DNA from: Acidimicrobiaceae bacterium
Lineage (GTDB): Bacteria; Actinomycetota; Acidimicrobiia; Acidimicrobiales; UBA8592
Assembly: GCA_024641655.1 (NCBI GenBank)
Contig: JAHECR010000002.1
Location: 82,191 to 146,190, forward strand
DNA: 64,000 bases
Direction: 5' to 3'
Under the pieces are notes generated by a model. That model made no database searches. It saw only the letters and a program-made list of their open reading frames with translations, and had not been told where the DNA came from. This document shows positions 33,811 through 42,902 of this stretch, in pieces. The position numbers were made by a program, and so were the translations under genes. Positions within the stretch are counted from its first letter, which is position 1. Each line of letters begins with the position of its first letter.

Positions 33811-35027
33811 GAGACCGCCCCTGTCGTTCGAAGCTCGGCGACGTCGTCGGGTGACAGCCCCAGGAGCTCAGCGAGCACCTCGTCGGTGTGCTGTCCCAAC
33901 AAGGGGGCGCTGTGGTGGATCGCCCACCCGCCACCGTCGACGCGCCAGGGCGCACCCGTGTAGGGCAGCGCACCGGCGACCGGGTGCTCTGCGGTGACCC
34001 AGAAGCCCCGAGCGAGCAGGTGGTCGTCCTGGTGCAGCAGCAGTGGATCGTTGACGACCACGACCGGCCATCCTGCGGCTTGTGCCTCGCGCATCGCGGC
34101 GCGCGCGTTTCGGACCGAGGCCCAGCGAGCCAGGGCAGCATCGACCAAGGGAGCAGCATCGACCATCAGTCCCAGACCGAGCTCCTCCCACAGCCGTCTG
34201 AGCTCCGGGTCGTCGAGGACGTCGATCATGCGGCCGACGTGGTCCGGCCAGATCCGACCGGTGGTCACCATCAACCCATCGGCGCATTCGAACCTGCCCC
34301 CGGCTGCGGGTCGACCGGTGCCGACGACGGGGACCCGCTCGGCGACGGTGCCGGAGTACTCATACGACAGCAGGTAGTACCGGCGCCGGTCGAGGCTGCC
34401 GTTTTGGGTTTCGAAAGTGGCCACGTCGACGTGTTGACCAACGCCACGGGTCACGGCCATGTCCAGCGCGCCGAGCGTCGCCACGCACGCCGTTGATCCG
34501 CTCTGCATCAGCACCGCGTTGCCGATGAGCTTCACCGGCTCACGATCGGAGACCCCGCTGGCATTCATCGGTCCACCCATCGCGAAGGCAACGATGTCGG
34601 TCATCTGCCAGTCCCGGTAGGGACCGCTCTGCCCGAACGGCGTCACCGACGTCACCACCAGCTTCGGGTTGGCCGCGATCAGGTCCGCTGGTCCGAGACC
34701 TCGTTCGGCGAGCGCCCCTGGTCGTCCCGACTCCACGACGATGTCGGCTCCTGCCGCCAACGCCCGCACGATGTCGACCCCACTCGCGGTGTCGAGGTCG
34801 ACCACGATGCTGCGCTTGTTGGTGTTCAGGTGCAGGAAGAGCCCGCCGGCGTCGGCATGGGGCACGTCACCGGGGTGCGGCCCCATGCGTCGCGTCGGAT
34901 CACCCCCAGGTGGCTCCACCTTCACGACGTCTGCGCCGAAATCCGCGAGCACCTTGGTGCAGTACGAGCCTGCGATGCCGAAGGTGAGATCGACCACGCG
35001 CAGATCGTCGAGCGGTTGTGGCGCCAC
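33807..35027 (-). CDS. CaiB/BaiF-type CoA-transferase-like protein lacking the catalytic aspartate
   Basis: 406 residues from a GTG at 35027 chosen because AGGGGGAG lies just upstream; an ATG at 35060 has no such site. PLDDLRVVDLTFGIAGSYC and DFGADVVKVEPPGGDP are family marks. In the catalytic region it reads NAVLMQSGSTACVATLGAL, with no aspartate in the expected place. Likely the non-catalytic half of the heteromer with the overlapping gene. Divergent from an acyl-CoA dehydrogenase pair, which may share its substrate. Confidence 0.82.
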   Translation of the reverse strand: MAPQPLDDLRVVDLTFGIAGSYCTKVLADFGADVVKVEPPGGDPTRRMGPHPGDVPHADAGGLFLHLNTNKRSIVVDLDTASGVDIVRALAAGADIVVESGRPGALAERGLGPADLIAANPKLVVTSVTPFGQSGPYRDWQMTDIVAFAMGGPMNASGVSDREPVKLIGNAVLMQSGSTACVATLGALDMAVTRGVGQHVDVATFETQNGSLDRRRYYLLSYEYSGTVAERVPVVGTGRPAAGGRFECADGLMVTTGRIWPDHVGRMIDVLDDPELRRLWEELGLGLMVDAAPLVDAALARWASVRNARAAMREAQAAGWPVVVVNDPLLLHQDDHLLARGFWVTAEHPVAGALPYTGAPWRVDGGGWAIHHSAPLLGQHTDEVLAELLGLSPDDVAELRTTGAVS

Positions 35028-35108
35028 GTCTCCCCCTGGTCGGCGGTGCGGGGACAGCATGACACAGGCCGCGTGAGCGTGACCACCACGTCGAGCGCCC
35101 GCGTTCGT

Positions 35109-35114
35109 TATTGT
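35109..35114 (+). promoter_or_regulatory. Leaderless -10 hexamer TATTGT
   Basis: TATTGT ends exactly 7 bases before the ATG at 35122, and no ribosome-binding site is present. A leaderless transcript is likely. Confidence 0.45.
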
Positions 35115-35121
35115 CACGACC

Positions 35122-36243
35122 ATGCATCTGGAGCTGACCGACGACCAGGAATTCTTCCGCGACACGACCCACCGGTTCGTGGCCACGGAGACCCCGATCA
35201 CCACCGTACGTGCCCTCCATGGCGACGACGTCGGCTTCGACCGGGCCATCTGGCGCCACGCCGGTGAGCTGGGCTGGACGTCGCTGCTCGTGAGCGAGGA
35301 GCACGGCGGCGGCTCGTTGTCGGGCAACCCGCTTGCCGACGCGGTGATCGTCGCCGAGGAACTCGGGCGCGGCGTGGCTCCGGGACCGTTCCTACCGGTC
35401 AACGTCGTCGCTTGGGCCCTCTCCCACGCTGGCGGCGCCCAGGCCGACGTGCTCGCGACGCTTGTCTCCGGCGAGTCGGTGGCCACCTGGGCCCTGGCCG
35501 AGCCCGGCAGCACGTGGAGCCCGGCGCACCTGACCACGACCGCTACAGCCGACGGTGACCGAATCGTCGTCAACGGCACGAAGGCCTACGTCGAAGCAGC
35601 AGTCGCCGCCGACCATCTGCTCGTGACCGCGCGTACCGGGGACGGCCTCACCCAGGTGCTGGTCCCGCGCTCGAACGACGGGGTGGTCGTCGAGCCGTCG
35701 CAGAGCATCGACCTCGGCCGCCGGTTCGCCACCGTGCGTCTTTCCGAGGTCCGCCTGCCGTTGTCTGCAGTCGTCGGCGAGGTCGGCGGAGCCGCAGATG
35801 CGGTCGAGCGTCAGTTGGAGATCGCCGTGGCCCTCCAATGCGCGGACATCGTCGGCGGCCTCGATCGGGTCTTCCAGTTCACCCTCGAGTACATGAACGA
35901 CCGCTATGCCTTCGGACGGCCAATCGCGTCCTACCAGGCCTTGAAGCACCGCGTGGCCGACCTCCTCCTCCACCTCGAGGCGGCCAAGGGCTGCGTCGAC
36001 GCTGCGGTGGCCGCATTCGACGCCGGGCGCGACGACGCGGCGCTCGAAGCGAGCGTCTGCAAGGCCTACGTGGCCGACAAGGCGATGCACATCATCCAGG
36101 AGTGCATGCAGTTCCATGGCGGCATCTCGGTCACTTGGGAGCACGACCTTCACCTCTACCTGCGCCGAGCATCGGTGCATCGGGCGCTCTACGGCTCCCC
36201 AGAACAGCACCGCGACCGCATCTGCACCCTCCTCGGGTTCTAG
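35122..36243 (+). CDS. Acyl-CoA dehydrogenase, small partner of a pair
   Basis: 373 residues. ELTDDQEFFRDTTHRFV start, weak flavin-loop equivalent TWALAEPGSTW, and the C-terminal MNDRYAFGRPIASYQALKHRVAD plus ECMQFHGGISVTWEHDLHLY. The last segment has no E/G-GT signature, as in the non-catalytic or half-site subunits of actinobacterial FadE heterotetramers (family knowledge). Followed after 9 bases by a full ACAD, so a heteromeric dehydrogenase is likely. Confidence 0.85.
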   Translation: MHLELTDDQEFFRDTTHRFVATETPITTVRALHGDDVGFDRAIWRHAGELGWTSLLVSEEHGGGSLSGNPLADAVIVAEELGRGVAPGPFLPVNVVAWALSHAGGAQADVLATLVSGESVATWALAEPGSTWSPAHLTTTATADGDRIVVNGTKAYVEAAVAADHLLVTARTGDGLTQVLVPRSNDGVVVEPSQSIDLGRRFATVRLSEVRLPLSAVVGEVGGAADAVERQLEIAVALQCADIVGGLDRVFQFTLEYMNDRYAFGRPIASYQALKHRVADLLLHLEAAKGCVDAAVAAFDAGRDDAALEASVCKAYVADKAMHIIQECMQFHGGISVTWEHDLHLYLRRASVHRALYGSPEQHRDRICTLLGF

Positions 36244-36252
36244 GAGAACACC

Positions 36253-37497
36253 ATGACCGACAGCGAAACCCCCGAGGAGTTCCGGGTGCGGGCCCGGGCT
36301 TTCATCCAGGCAAATCTCGAGCGGGCCGATCCCGAAGACCCGAAGCGACTCGAGCAACCCGAGGCCAAGGTGCTCCAGGCGACGATCTTCGACGCCGGGT
36401 TCGCCGGGATCGCAGTGCCGAAGGAGTACGGCGGCGCCGGTCTCACCCTCGAGCATCAGAAGGTATGGGCCGAGGAGGTCAACGGGTACGTGGTGCCCGC
36501 GACGCTGTTCGTCAGCATCGGCATGCTCGGCATCACCCTGCTCGACCACGGCTCCGAGACGCTCAAGGCCCGACACATCCCCCGCATCCTGCGCGGCGAC
36601 GAGGTGTGGATGCAGCTCCTCTCGGAGCCCTCCGGCGGTTCGGACATGGCCGCGGCCATGACCCGCGCCACCCGCGACGGCGACACCTGGGTCATCAACG
36701 GGGCCAAGATGTGGAGCACCGGCGCGGCGACCGCCGACTACGGCATGTGCCTCGCTCGCACCGACTGGGACGCACCCAAGCACAAGGGCCTGTCGATGTT
36801 CGCGGTGCCGCTGCAGCAGCCCGACGTCACCATCGAGCCGATCGTGAGCATCGAGGGCGGCCCGGCACACTTCTTCCAGGAGTACTTCGACGACGTCTCG
36901 TTGCCTGCCGATCACCTGATCGGCGAGGAGAACGAGGGGTGGTCAGTCGCCCACAGCCTGCTCTTCCACGAGCGCAATGCCACCGCCGGCGTCGGCCACG
37001 GCCTGGGGCTCGGCGGTGGCCATGGTGACGGGGGAGGCGCCGACGGTCACGGTGTGGAAGACCTCGTCCGGTCGGCAGCCAAGGCCGGGACCCTCGGCGA
37101 CGCCGCGACCCGGCAGCTCATCGCCGAGGCCTACGTCGCCCAGCAGGCGCGCGATCACACCAACGACCGGGTCGGTGTCGGCATGCGCACCGGGCAGTTC
37201 AAGGGCGACTGGGGGTCGCTGCTCAAGCTCGGGCTCGCGCTCGACACACTCCGTCGTGGTGAGATCGGCCTCATCGTGGGTGGCGTCGACGGGGTCATCT
37301 GGAACGACGACGGCCCCGACGCAGGCGGCGCAGGCAACCGCTGGCTGGGGGCACGGTCGATCTCGATCGCGGGTGGCACCAACGAGATGCAGCGGAACAT
37401 CGTCAGCGAACGCCTCCTCGGCATGCCCCGGGAGCCCGCCACCGACCGCGACATCCCGTTCCGCGAGGTCGTGGCCCGCCGCCCCAAGCCCGAGTAG
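36253..37497 (+). CDS. Acyl-CoA dehydrogenase with Gly/His-rich insertion
   Basis: 414 residues. QLLSEPSGGSDMAAAM flavin loop, TWVINGAKMWSTGAATADY, C-terminal SIAGGTNEMQRNIVSERLLGMP. Residues 244-267 form an odd low-complexity insertion of glycine and histidine (GVGHGLGLGGGHGDGGGADG) in the helical C-terminal domain near the substrate pocket. TAGGAG precedes the ATG. Operon partner of the gene at 35122. Confidence 0.88.
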   Translation: MTDSETPEEFRVRARAFIQANLERADPEDPKRLEQPEAKVLQATIFDAGFAGIAVPKEYGGAGLTLEHQKVWAEEVNGYVVPATLFVSIGMLGITLLDHGSETLKARHIPRILRGDEVWMQLLSEPSGGSDMAAAMTRATRDGDTWVINGAKMWSTGAATADYGMCLARTDWDAPKHKGLSMFAVPLQQPDVTIEPIVSIEGGPAHFFQEYFDDVSLPADHLIGEENEGWSVAHSLLFHERNATAGVGHGLGLGGGHGDGGGADGHGVEDLVRSAAKAGTLGDAATRQLIAEAYVAQQARDHTNDRVGVGMRTGQFKGDWGSLLKLGLALDTLRRGEIGLIVGGVDGVIWNDDGPDAGGAGNRWLGARSISIAGGTNEMQRNIVSERLLGMPREPATDRDIPFREVVARRPKPE

Positions 37498-37544
37498 GGC
37501 GCCGCGCCGGTCCGGCTCCGGTGGCCTCCTTCGTCGTGCGTTTG

Positions 37545-37892
37545 CTAGTTCTCGGGCGGTTCGCCGATGAGGTGCGGGCCGGTGGTGATGGTCAGGTGGA
37601 TGACATGACTTTCGTCGACGGCACCATGGACGTGGTGCTCGCCGGGGTCGGCGATCACGATGTCGCCGGGCTCCATGACCACCCGCTCGTCGGCGGTCTG
37701 CACGAAGCCGCGACCCTCGATCACGACCATGACCTGACCACCGACGTGCGCATGGGGCGGGGTCACCCCGCCGGCTTCGAGGTGGACGACGCCGACGTCG
37801 AGACGGTCCGAGGTGTGCGGCCCTTCGATCCAGTGGGGGCCCTGTTGGGTCGGACCGAGCCCACGCGCGTCATCGCCACGAACTGTCTTCAT
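37545..37892 (-). CDS. Small cupin-domain protein
   Basis: 115 residues. Single cupin_2 barrel: metal motif PPHAHVGGQVMVVIEG (His47, His49, Gln53) and the second motif MEPGDIVIADPGEHHVHG. Possible small dioxygenase, isomerase or regulatory sensor. GGAG lies 5 bases before the ATG at 37892. Converges with the ACAD operon and diverges from the Rieske gene. Confidence 0.82.
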   Translation of the reverse strand: MKTVRGDDARGLGPTQQGPHWIEGPHTSDRLDVGVVHLEAGGVTPPHAHVGGQVMVVIEGRGFVQTADERVVMEPGDIVIADPGEHHVHGAVDESHVIHLTITTGPHLIGEPPEN

Positions 37893-38061
37893 CGGTACTC
37901 CATCGTCGGCGTGTCCACCCGACCCACGACGTGGGGCCGGCGGCACCATCGTGCCAGAACTCGCGCCGGTGGCCGACCCAGACCGCCGCAGCGCCCCGGC
38001 AACGGAGATCTCGCGGACCCAAGGACTTGACCGCGGCACCGCTCGACCCTGTACTGACACC

Positions 38062-39765
38062 ATGACCGATCCCTCGGACCCACAGGTCCGCGCTGCCATC
38101 GTGACCGAAGTCGTCGGCGCGCTGGAGGAGTTCCCCTTGCACACGATGCGGCTGGCACACGTCGGCGGTCGGCGGATCACGGTGATCCGCACCCCATCGG
38201 GGGTGCACGCCATCGACAATGCCTGTCCCCACCAGGGCTACGGCCTGACGACCGGCACGGTCGACGGCGACGTCGTCACCTGCCAGTGGCACAACTGGAA
38301 GTTCCGTGTGACCGACGGGCACTGCCTGATCGGCGAGGAGGACGTTTCGTGCCACCGGGTGGACGTCATCGGCGGCAAGGTGCACGTCACGGTTGTGCAA
38401 CCGTCGCCGGCCGACCGCCTGGCCGCGCTGTGGCCGAGCCTGCTGCGCGGCCTCGACCGCCACTACCCCGGCCAGATCGCCCGCGACGTCGCCCGGGCAC
38501 TCGAGGCCGGGGCCACGCCCGAGCAGATCGTGGCCCGAGCCCTCGTGCATGGCGCGCCGCGCATCGACAAGGGGCTCGGCCACGAGATGGCGATGGCTGC
38601 GGACTGCCTCCAGGTCGCCCACCTCTGGGAGGGGTTGGAGCAGACGCTTCCCGTGTCCCAAGCGCTCTCAGGGATCGCAGAAACAGCCCGTGATCGTCCG
38701 ACACAGACGCTCCCCGAACCCGACGCGTCCATCGACCTTCTCGCGGCAATCGAACGAGAGGACGTGCGCGCGGCAATGGCCTCGGTGCTCGGTCAGGTCG
38801 ACGTGGGCGCAGGCGTTCAGGCGCTGCAGCGACAGCTGATCGAGGCGGCATCGATGCACCACCTGAGCTACGGGCACGGCGCCATCTACACCCAGAAGGC
38901 GTTCGAGCTGCTCGAACGGATCGGCCCCGCCCACGCACGCGATGTCCTGCCCTGGGTCGCCATGGCGCTCACGTACTCGACCCGCGAAGACCTGCTCCCG
39001 TACATGCGAACGGCGATGGGCGAGATAGAGGTGGTCGACCTTGGCGCGCTGGCTGCCGCGCCGTCCCAGCGCGCGACCGGGTGGAGCGACGGCGGCGAGC
39101 TGCGAGACGCGATCCTCGGCGACGCGCAGGCCCCGATCACCGTGGCGGTCGCCGCTGTCGTTGCCGGCGCCGGTATCGAGGGGCTCCTCGACGCCGTGAG
39201 CCTGGCCGTGAGCGAACGTCTGCTGCGCCACGACCCGTCGATCGACTTCGACACCAGCATCGACTTCGGATGGCTCGACATCACTCACGGGCTCACCTAC
39301 GCGAACGCAGCCCGCTGGGCCTGGCGCCGCCACCCCTGCGCAGCCACGGCGCGTTTGGCCCTGTTCAGCCTGTTCCTCGCGCACGACACCGGCCGGGCCG
39401 AACGGAGCGGCCTGGTCTCGGCCAGGACGGCGCTCCCCGATCCGGTAGCGGGTGATGTCGGCATCGCCGTGCTGGACCGTCGACCCGACGATGCGGTGGC
39501 GCACTGCCTGGCCGCAGACCCGACGGAAGTGGGAGAAGCCCTCGCTCGGGCAGCGATGGCCGACCGGGCCGGGTCGTTCATCGTCGCGGCGCACGTGGTC
39601 AAGCTGACCGAGGCGGCCACCCGGGAGAGCGCCGAGACCGGCTCCATGCTTCCACTGGCGGCCGCGACGCGTTTCGCCGCGGCGCCTCGACTCGAGCGCT
39701 TCGTCGCCGCTGCAGCCGCCGAGGCGATCGACTTCGTGCGTACCGGATCGCCGCCCAAGCGGTAG
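38062..39765 (+). CDS. Rieske [2Fe-2S] protein fused to an unrecognised helical domain
   Basis: 567 residues. The N-terminal 110 residues form a Rieske domain with all four ligands: Cys55-Pro-His57 and Cys74-Gln-Trp-His77. The remaining 450 residues are alanine-rich and mostly helical, with a histidine cluster MHHLSYGHGAIYTQKAFELL and SIDFGWLDITHGLTYANA that could bind a metal. I do not recognise this domain; it is not the usual ring-hydroxylating oxygenase barrel. No signal or membrane segment is seen. No Shine-Dalgarno site precedes the ATG. Confidence 0.75.
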   Translation: MTDPSDPQVRAAIVTEVVGALEEFPLHTMRLAHVGGRRITVIRTPSGVHAIDNACPHQGYGLTTGTVDGDVVTCQWHNWKFRVTDGHCLIGEEDVSCHRVDVIGGKVHVTVVQPSPADRLAALWPSLLRGLDRHYPGQIARDVARALEAGATPEQIVARALVHGAPRIDKGLGHEMAMAADCLQVAHLWEGLEQTLPVSQALSGIAETARDRPTQTLPEPDASIDLLAAIEREDVRAAMASVLGQVDVGAGVQALQRQLIEAASMHHLSYGHGAIYTQKAFELLERIGPAHARDVLPWVAMALTYSTREDLLPYMRTAMGEIEVVDLGALAAAPSQRATGWSDGGELRDAILGDAQAPITVAVAAVVAGAGIEGLLDAVSLAVSERLLRHDPSIDFDTSIDFGWLDITHGLTYANAARWAWRRHPCAATARLALFSLFLAHDTGRAERSGLVSARTALPDPVAGDVGIAVLDRRPDDAVAHCLAADPTEVGEALARAAMADRAGSFIVAAHVVKLTEAATRESAETGSMLPLAAATRFAAAPRLERFVAAAAAEAIDFVRTGSPPKR

Positions 39766-39794
39766 CGTCTCAGCACGTTCGACGAAGGGGCACC

Positions 39795-39824
39795 ATGGCG
39801 ACAGTCCGAAACAGTCGGTACTGA
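39795..39824 (+). CDS. Nine-codon upstream ORF coupled to the LLM oxidoreductase
   Basis: ATG at 39795 follows a good ribosome site (GAAGGGG). The ORF encodes MATVRNSRY, and its TGA overlaps the ATG of the next gene (TGATG). The larger gene has no ribosome site of its own, so this mini-ORF may feed ribosomes to it or act as a regulatory leader. Translation is inferred only. Confidence 0.4.
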   Translation: MATVRNSRY

Positions 39825-40654
39825 TGCAGCTCGGTATCCATCTCCCCCAGTACGGGCGCGCCGCGACGCCCGAAGCGATCGAAGCCGTCGCGCGACGCGC
39901 CGAGGCGCTCGGATTCGCCGACGTGTGGGTCTCGGATCATGTCGTCCAGCCCGCCGACCAGGGCTACCCGTCGCCGTACCTCTTCGAGCCCATCCTCACC
40001 CTCGGCTGGGCGGCGGCAGCGACCGAGCGGATCGGGCTCGGCACCAGCGTGCTCGTCGTGCCCCAGTACCACCCGCTCCAGCTCGCGAACGCGCTCGCGA
40101 GCCTCGACCGCCTCAGCGGGGGTCGGCTGAAGTTGACCGTCGGGGTCGGCTGGTCCGAAGCCGAATACGCCGCCCTCGGACAGGACTTCCACAGCCGGGG
40201 CCGCCGACTCGACGAGGCCCTCGAGATCTTCGCCGCAGTCTGGCACCACGACCCCGCGTCCTTCCACGGCGAGCACTACCACTTCGACGCACTCAGGGTC
40301 CTCCCCCAGCCGGCGCACGAGATCCCGATCTGGGTCGGCGGCAGCAGCGAGCCCGCGTGGCGGCGCGCCACCGGACGCGGCGACGGCTACCAGGCCATCA
40401 GCACCGCGCCCGAGGACCTCGCCTCCATCGTGGTCCGACTACGAGCCGAGCGACCAGGTGAGGACTTCACGATCTCCTACCGAACCGGATGGGACCCCCA
40501 GGGAATGGACCCGGCCTTGATCGCCGACGAGTGCGCGGCCTACGCGGAAGCCGGCGTGCAGCACGTCGTGTCTGCGCCCTGGCGCACGACCGGCGACGAC
40601 TGGATCCGTTCGATGGAGCTGCTCGTGGACATCGTGCAGCCCGATCCGGCGTGA
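39824..40654 (+). CDS. LLM-class flavin/F420-dependent oxidoreductase, copy 1
   Basis: 276 residues. MQLGIHLPQYG start, GFADVWVSDHVV, RIGLGTSVLVVPQYHPLQLA and LDRLSGGRLKLTVGVGWSEAEY are luciferase-like monooxygenase marks of the F420-dependent actinobacterial type. PIWVGGSSEPAWRRATGRGDG follows as expected. Reaction unknown. Translation probably depends on the nine-codon ORF it overlaps. Convergent with a second member of the family. Confidence 0.88.
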   Translation: MQLGIHLPQYGRAATPEAIEAVARRAEALGFADVWVSDHVVQPADQGYPSPYLFEPILTLGWAAAATERIGLGTSVLVVPQYHPLQLANALASLDRLSGGRLKLTVGVGWSEAEYAALGQDFHSRGRRLDEALEIFAAVWHHDPASFHGEHYHFDALRVLPQPAHEIPIWVGGSSEPAWRRATGRGDGYQAISTAPEDLASIVVRLRAERPGEDFTISYRTGWDPQGMDPALIADECAAYAEAGVQHVVSAPWRTTGDDWIRSMELLVDIVQPDPA

Positions 40655-40693
40655 CCTCACGACCATCGGAAGCTCCGCCGTCGATGCGTCCGG

Positions 40694-41545
40694 TCACAGA
40701 CCGTCGGTGACCTCCGCCGCCTGCTCGGCGACCCGTTCCACGCCGGCGCGGGTCGCGTCGGGAAGGAACAGTGCCATGCGGGTGAAGCCGGTCTCGACGT
40801 TCTGCTCGACGATGTGGCGATGACGCGATCCCAGGCAGGTCAGCTCGAGGGCGTCGGGATCCCGGCCGGCGTCTGCGGCCGCGCGCCGGGCCACATCGAC
40901 CAGTTCGCGCAGGCGGTCGGGATCCTTGCCGAAGGGAAAGTAGCCGTCACCGCGACGGCCGGCGCGGCGGGCGGCAGCCTCGCTGTCGCCGCCGACCCAG
41001 ATCGGGACGGCGTGGTCGACAGGCTGCGGGAAGCTGTGCACGGGCGGGAACGAGAAGAACGCCCCGTCGTGGCTCGCGAGCTCGTTGGACCACAGGGCCC
41101 GCATGGCATCGATGGCCTCGTCGCAGCGGCGCCCCCGGGTACCGAAGTCGACGCCTACCGCGCGGTACTCGTCCTCGCTCCACCCGACGCCGGTCCCCAG
41201 CCGCATCCGCCCACCCGACAACTGGTCGATCGTCGCCAGGCGCTTGGCCAGGATCAGCGGATTGTGCAGGGGCAGGATGAGGATGCAGGTCCCGAGCAGG
41301 ATCGTGTCGGTCACTGCGGCAGCGAACGTGAGCCAGTCCAGCGGGTCCGGCAGCGAGCCCGTCGGCGAGGGGCCCAGTCGGTTCTGATTCGCCCCGGGAT
41401 AGGCCTCACGCGGCGACATCACCACGTGTTCGCCCACCCAGATCGAATCGAAGCCATTGGCTTCGGCGGCCTGCGCGACCTCGGTGACGACGAGGGGGTC
41501 GGTCGGAAACGTCCCACCCGCCGCCGGAATCAACCCAACCTGCAT
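40694..41545 (-). CDS. LLM-class flavin/F420-dependent oxidoreductase, copy 2
   Basis: 283 residues. GFDSIWVGEHVVMSPREAYPG, LLGTCILILPLHNPLILAKR, DQLSGGRMRLGTGVGWSEDE and PIWVGGDSEAAARRAGRRGDG. GGGAGAG precedes the ATG at 41545, and a TAGTGT at 41578-41583 may be its -10. It faces its paralogue tail to tail across 39 bases, which suggests an old inverted duplication or simple convergence. Confidence 0.88.
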   Translation of the reverse strand: MQVGLIPAAGGTFPTDPLVVTEVAQAAEANGFDSIWVGEHVVMSPREAYPGANQNRLGPSPTGSLPDPLDWLTFAAAVTDTILLGTCILILPLHNPLILAKRLATIDQLSGGRMRLGTGVGWSEDEYRAVGVDFGTRGRRCDEAIDAMRALWSNELASHDGAFFSFPPVHSFPQPVDHAVPIWVGGDSEAAARRAGRRGDGYFPFGKDPDRLRELVDVARRAAADAGRDPDALELTCLGSRHRHIVEQNVETGFTRMALFLPDATRAGVERVAEQAAEVTDGL

Positions 41546-41732
41546 CAGCGCACTCTCCCGTCGGCGATCAGCGGTGAACACTAGCGCCCGGCGGAGGACT
41601 CGGCCCCCGTCACCGATACCGCCGATCCTCACCCCTCTCGCCTGCCGCAGCGATGATCCTCGCTCCGCCGCGATCATCCATGCCTGCGGGTGCTAGAACA
41701 GTGGCCGTCCGTCGCCCACCCACGAGGAGCAC

Positions 41733-42902
41733 GTGCCCATGATGCGGTTCGACCTGACCGAGCTGACGGCGGCCGAACGGGCTCTGCAGAGCCAGGTCCG
41801 CGCCTTCCTTGCCGCCGAGCTGCCCGTGGGGCAGCACACCCCGGGCCTCGGCATGGACGCTCGGTCCGACAAGGCCTTTTCCCGCAAGCTCGGCGCGCGA
41901 GGGTGGCTCGGGATGGCGATCCCGAAGACCTACGGCGGCCAGGACCGGTCCGCCGTGGACCGTTTCATCGTGACCGAAGAGCTGCTTCGTTGGGGTGCCC
42001 CCGTTCGCCACCACTGGGTCGCCGACCGCCAGACCGGGCCGATCATCCTGCGCTACGGGACCGAGGCCCAGCGCCGGCACTTCCTGCCGCTGATCTGCGC
42101 CGGTGAGATCTCGTTCTCGATCGGGATGAGCGAGCCCGACAGCGGCAGCGACCTGGCATCGCTGAAGACGAAGGCCACCCGCGACGGCGACGGGTGGGTC
42201 CTCGAGGGTACGAAGATCTGGACCACGATGGCCCACGAGAACGACTACGCCGTCGTGTTGTGCCGCACCACTCCTCGTGACGAGGTGCCCGACAAGCGCC
42301 AGGGAATGTCCCAGCTCATCGTGGATCTCCGTGCCGAGGGGGTCACGGCGACCCCGATCGAGTTCATCGACGGCAGCGCCGACTTCTGCGAGGTCGTCTT
42401 CGACGAGGTGTTCGTCCCCGGCGACATGGTGTTGGGCGAGATCGGTGCCGGATGGACGCAGAACACCTCGGAGCTCGCGTACGAGCGCGGCGGCCCTGAC
42501 CGTTGGCTCAGCTCGTTTCCGATCGTCCAGGAATTGCTCCGGCTCCGTGCCGGAGGCACCCTCGACGACAGCCTGGCGGACCTCCTCGGTGGGGTCGTCG
42601 CCAGCTATTCGGTGCTCCACAACCTCTCGCTTTCGGTGGCGCGCTCGATCGACACCGGGGGCGCGCCGGCCATCGAGGCTTCCCTCGTCAAGGAGATGGG
42701 CACGCGTTTCGAGCAGGACGTGGTGAACGCCGTGCTCGCGCTCGTCGACTTCGAGCCCAACGTCGCGTCTCGGTCGCTCTTCGAGGAGCTCCTGGTGACC
42801 GCCACGCTCACTGCACCGGCCTTCACGATCCGAGGCGGGACCCTCGAAGTGCTGCGGTCGGTCGCGGCGCGGGGTCTGCAACCGTCGGGGGGCGGCCGAT
42901 GA
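41733..42902 (+). CDS. Acyl-CoA dehydrogenase, first of a pair
   Basis: 389 residues. SFSIGMSEPDSGSDLASLKTK flavin loop, WVLEGTKIWTTMAHENDYAV, C-terminal FTIRGGTLEVLRSVAARGL (glycine before GT). The GTG at 41733 follows GAGGAG; ATGs 6 and 9 bases later are alternatives. GTGCTAGAAC about 40 bases upstream may be the promoter. Overlaps the next ACAD by ATGA. Confidence 0.88.
   Translation: MPMMRFDLTELTAAERALQSQVRAFLAAELPVGQHTPGLGMDARSDKAFSRKLGARGWLGMAIPKTYGGQDRSAVDRFIVTEELLRWGAPVRHHWVADRQTGPIILRYGTEAQRRHFLPLICAGEISFSIGMSEPDSGSDLASLKTKATRDGDGWVLEGTKIWTTMAHENDYAVVLCRTTPRDEVPDKRQGMSQLIVDLRAEGVTATPIEFIDGSADFCEVVFDEVFVPGDMVLGEIGAGWTQNTSELAYERGGPDRWLSSFPIVQELLRLRAGGTLDDSLADLLGGVVASYSVLHNLSLSVARSIDTGGAPAIEASLVKEMGTRFEQDVVNAVLALVDFEPNVASRSLFEELLVTATLTAPAFTIRGGTLEVLRSVAARGLQPSGGGR

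Noticed and set aside
27735..41696. KstR-type operators from TAGAAC at about 27737 and 41691
   Set aside because: Only half-sites are present; the matching GTTC half is missing in both, so a -10 role is as likely.
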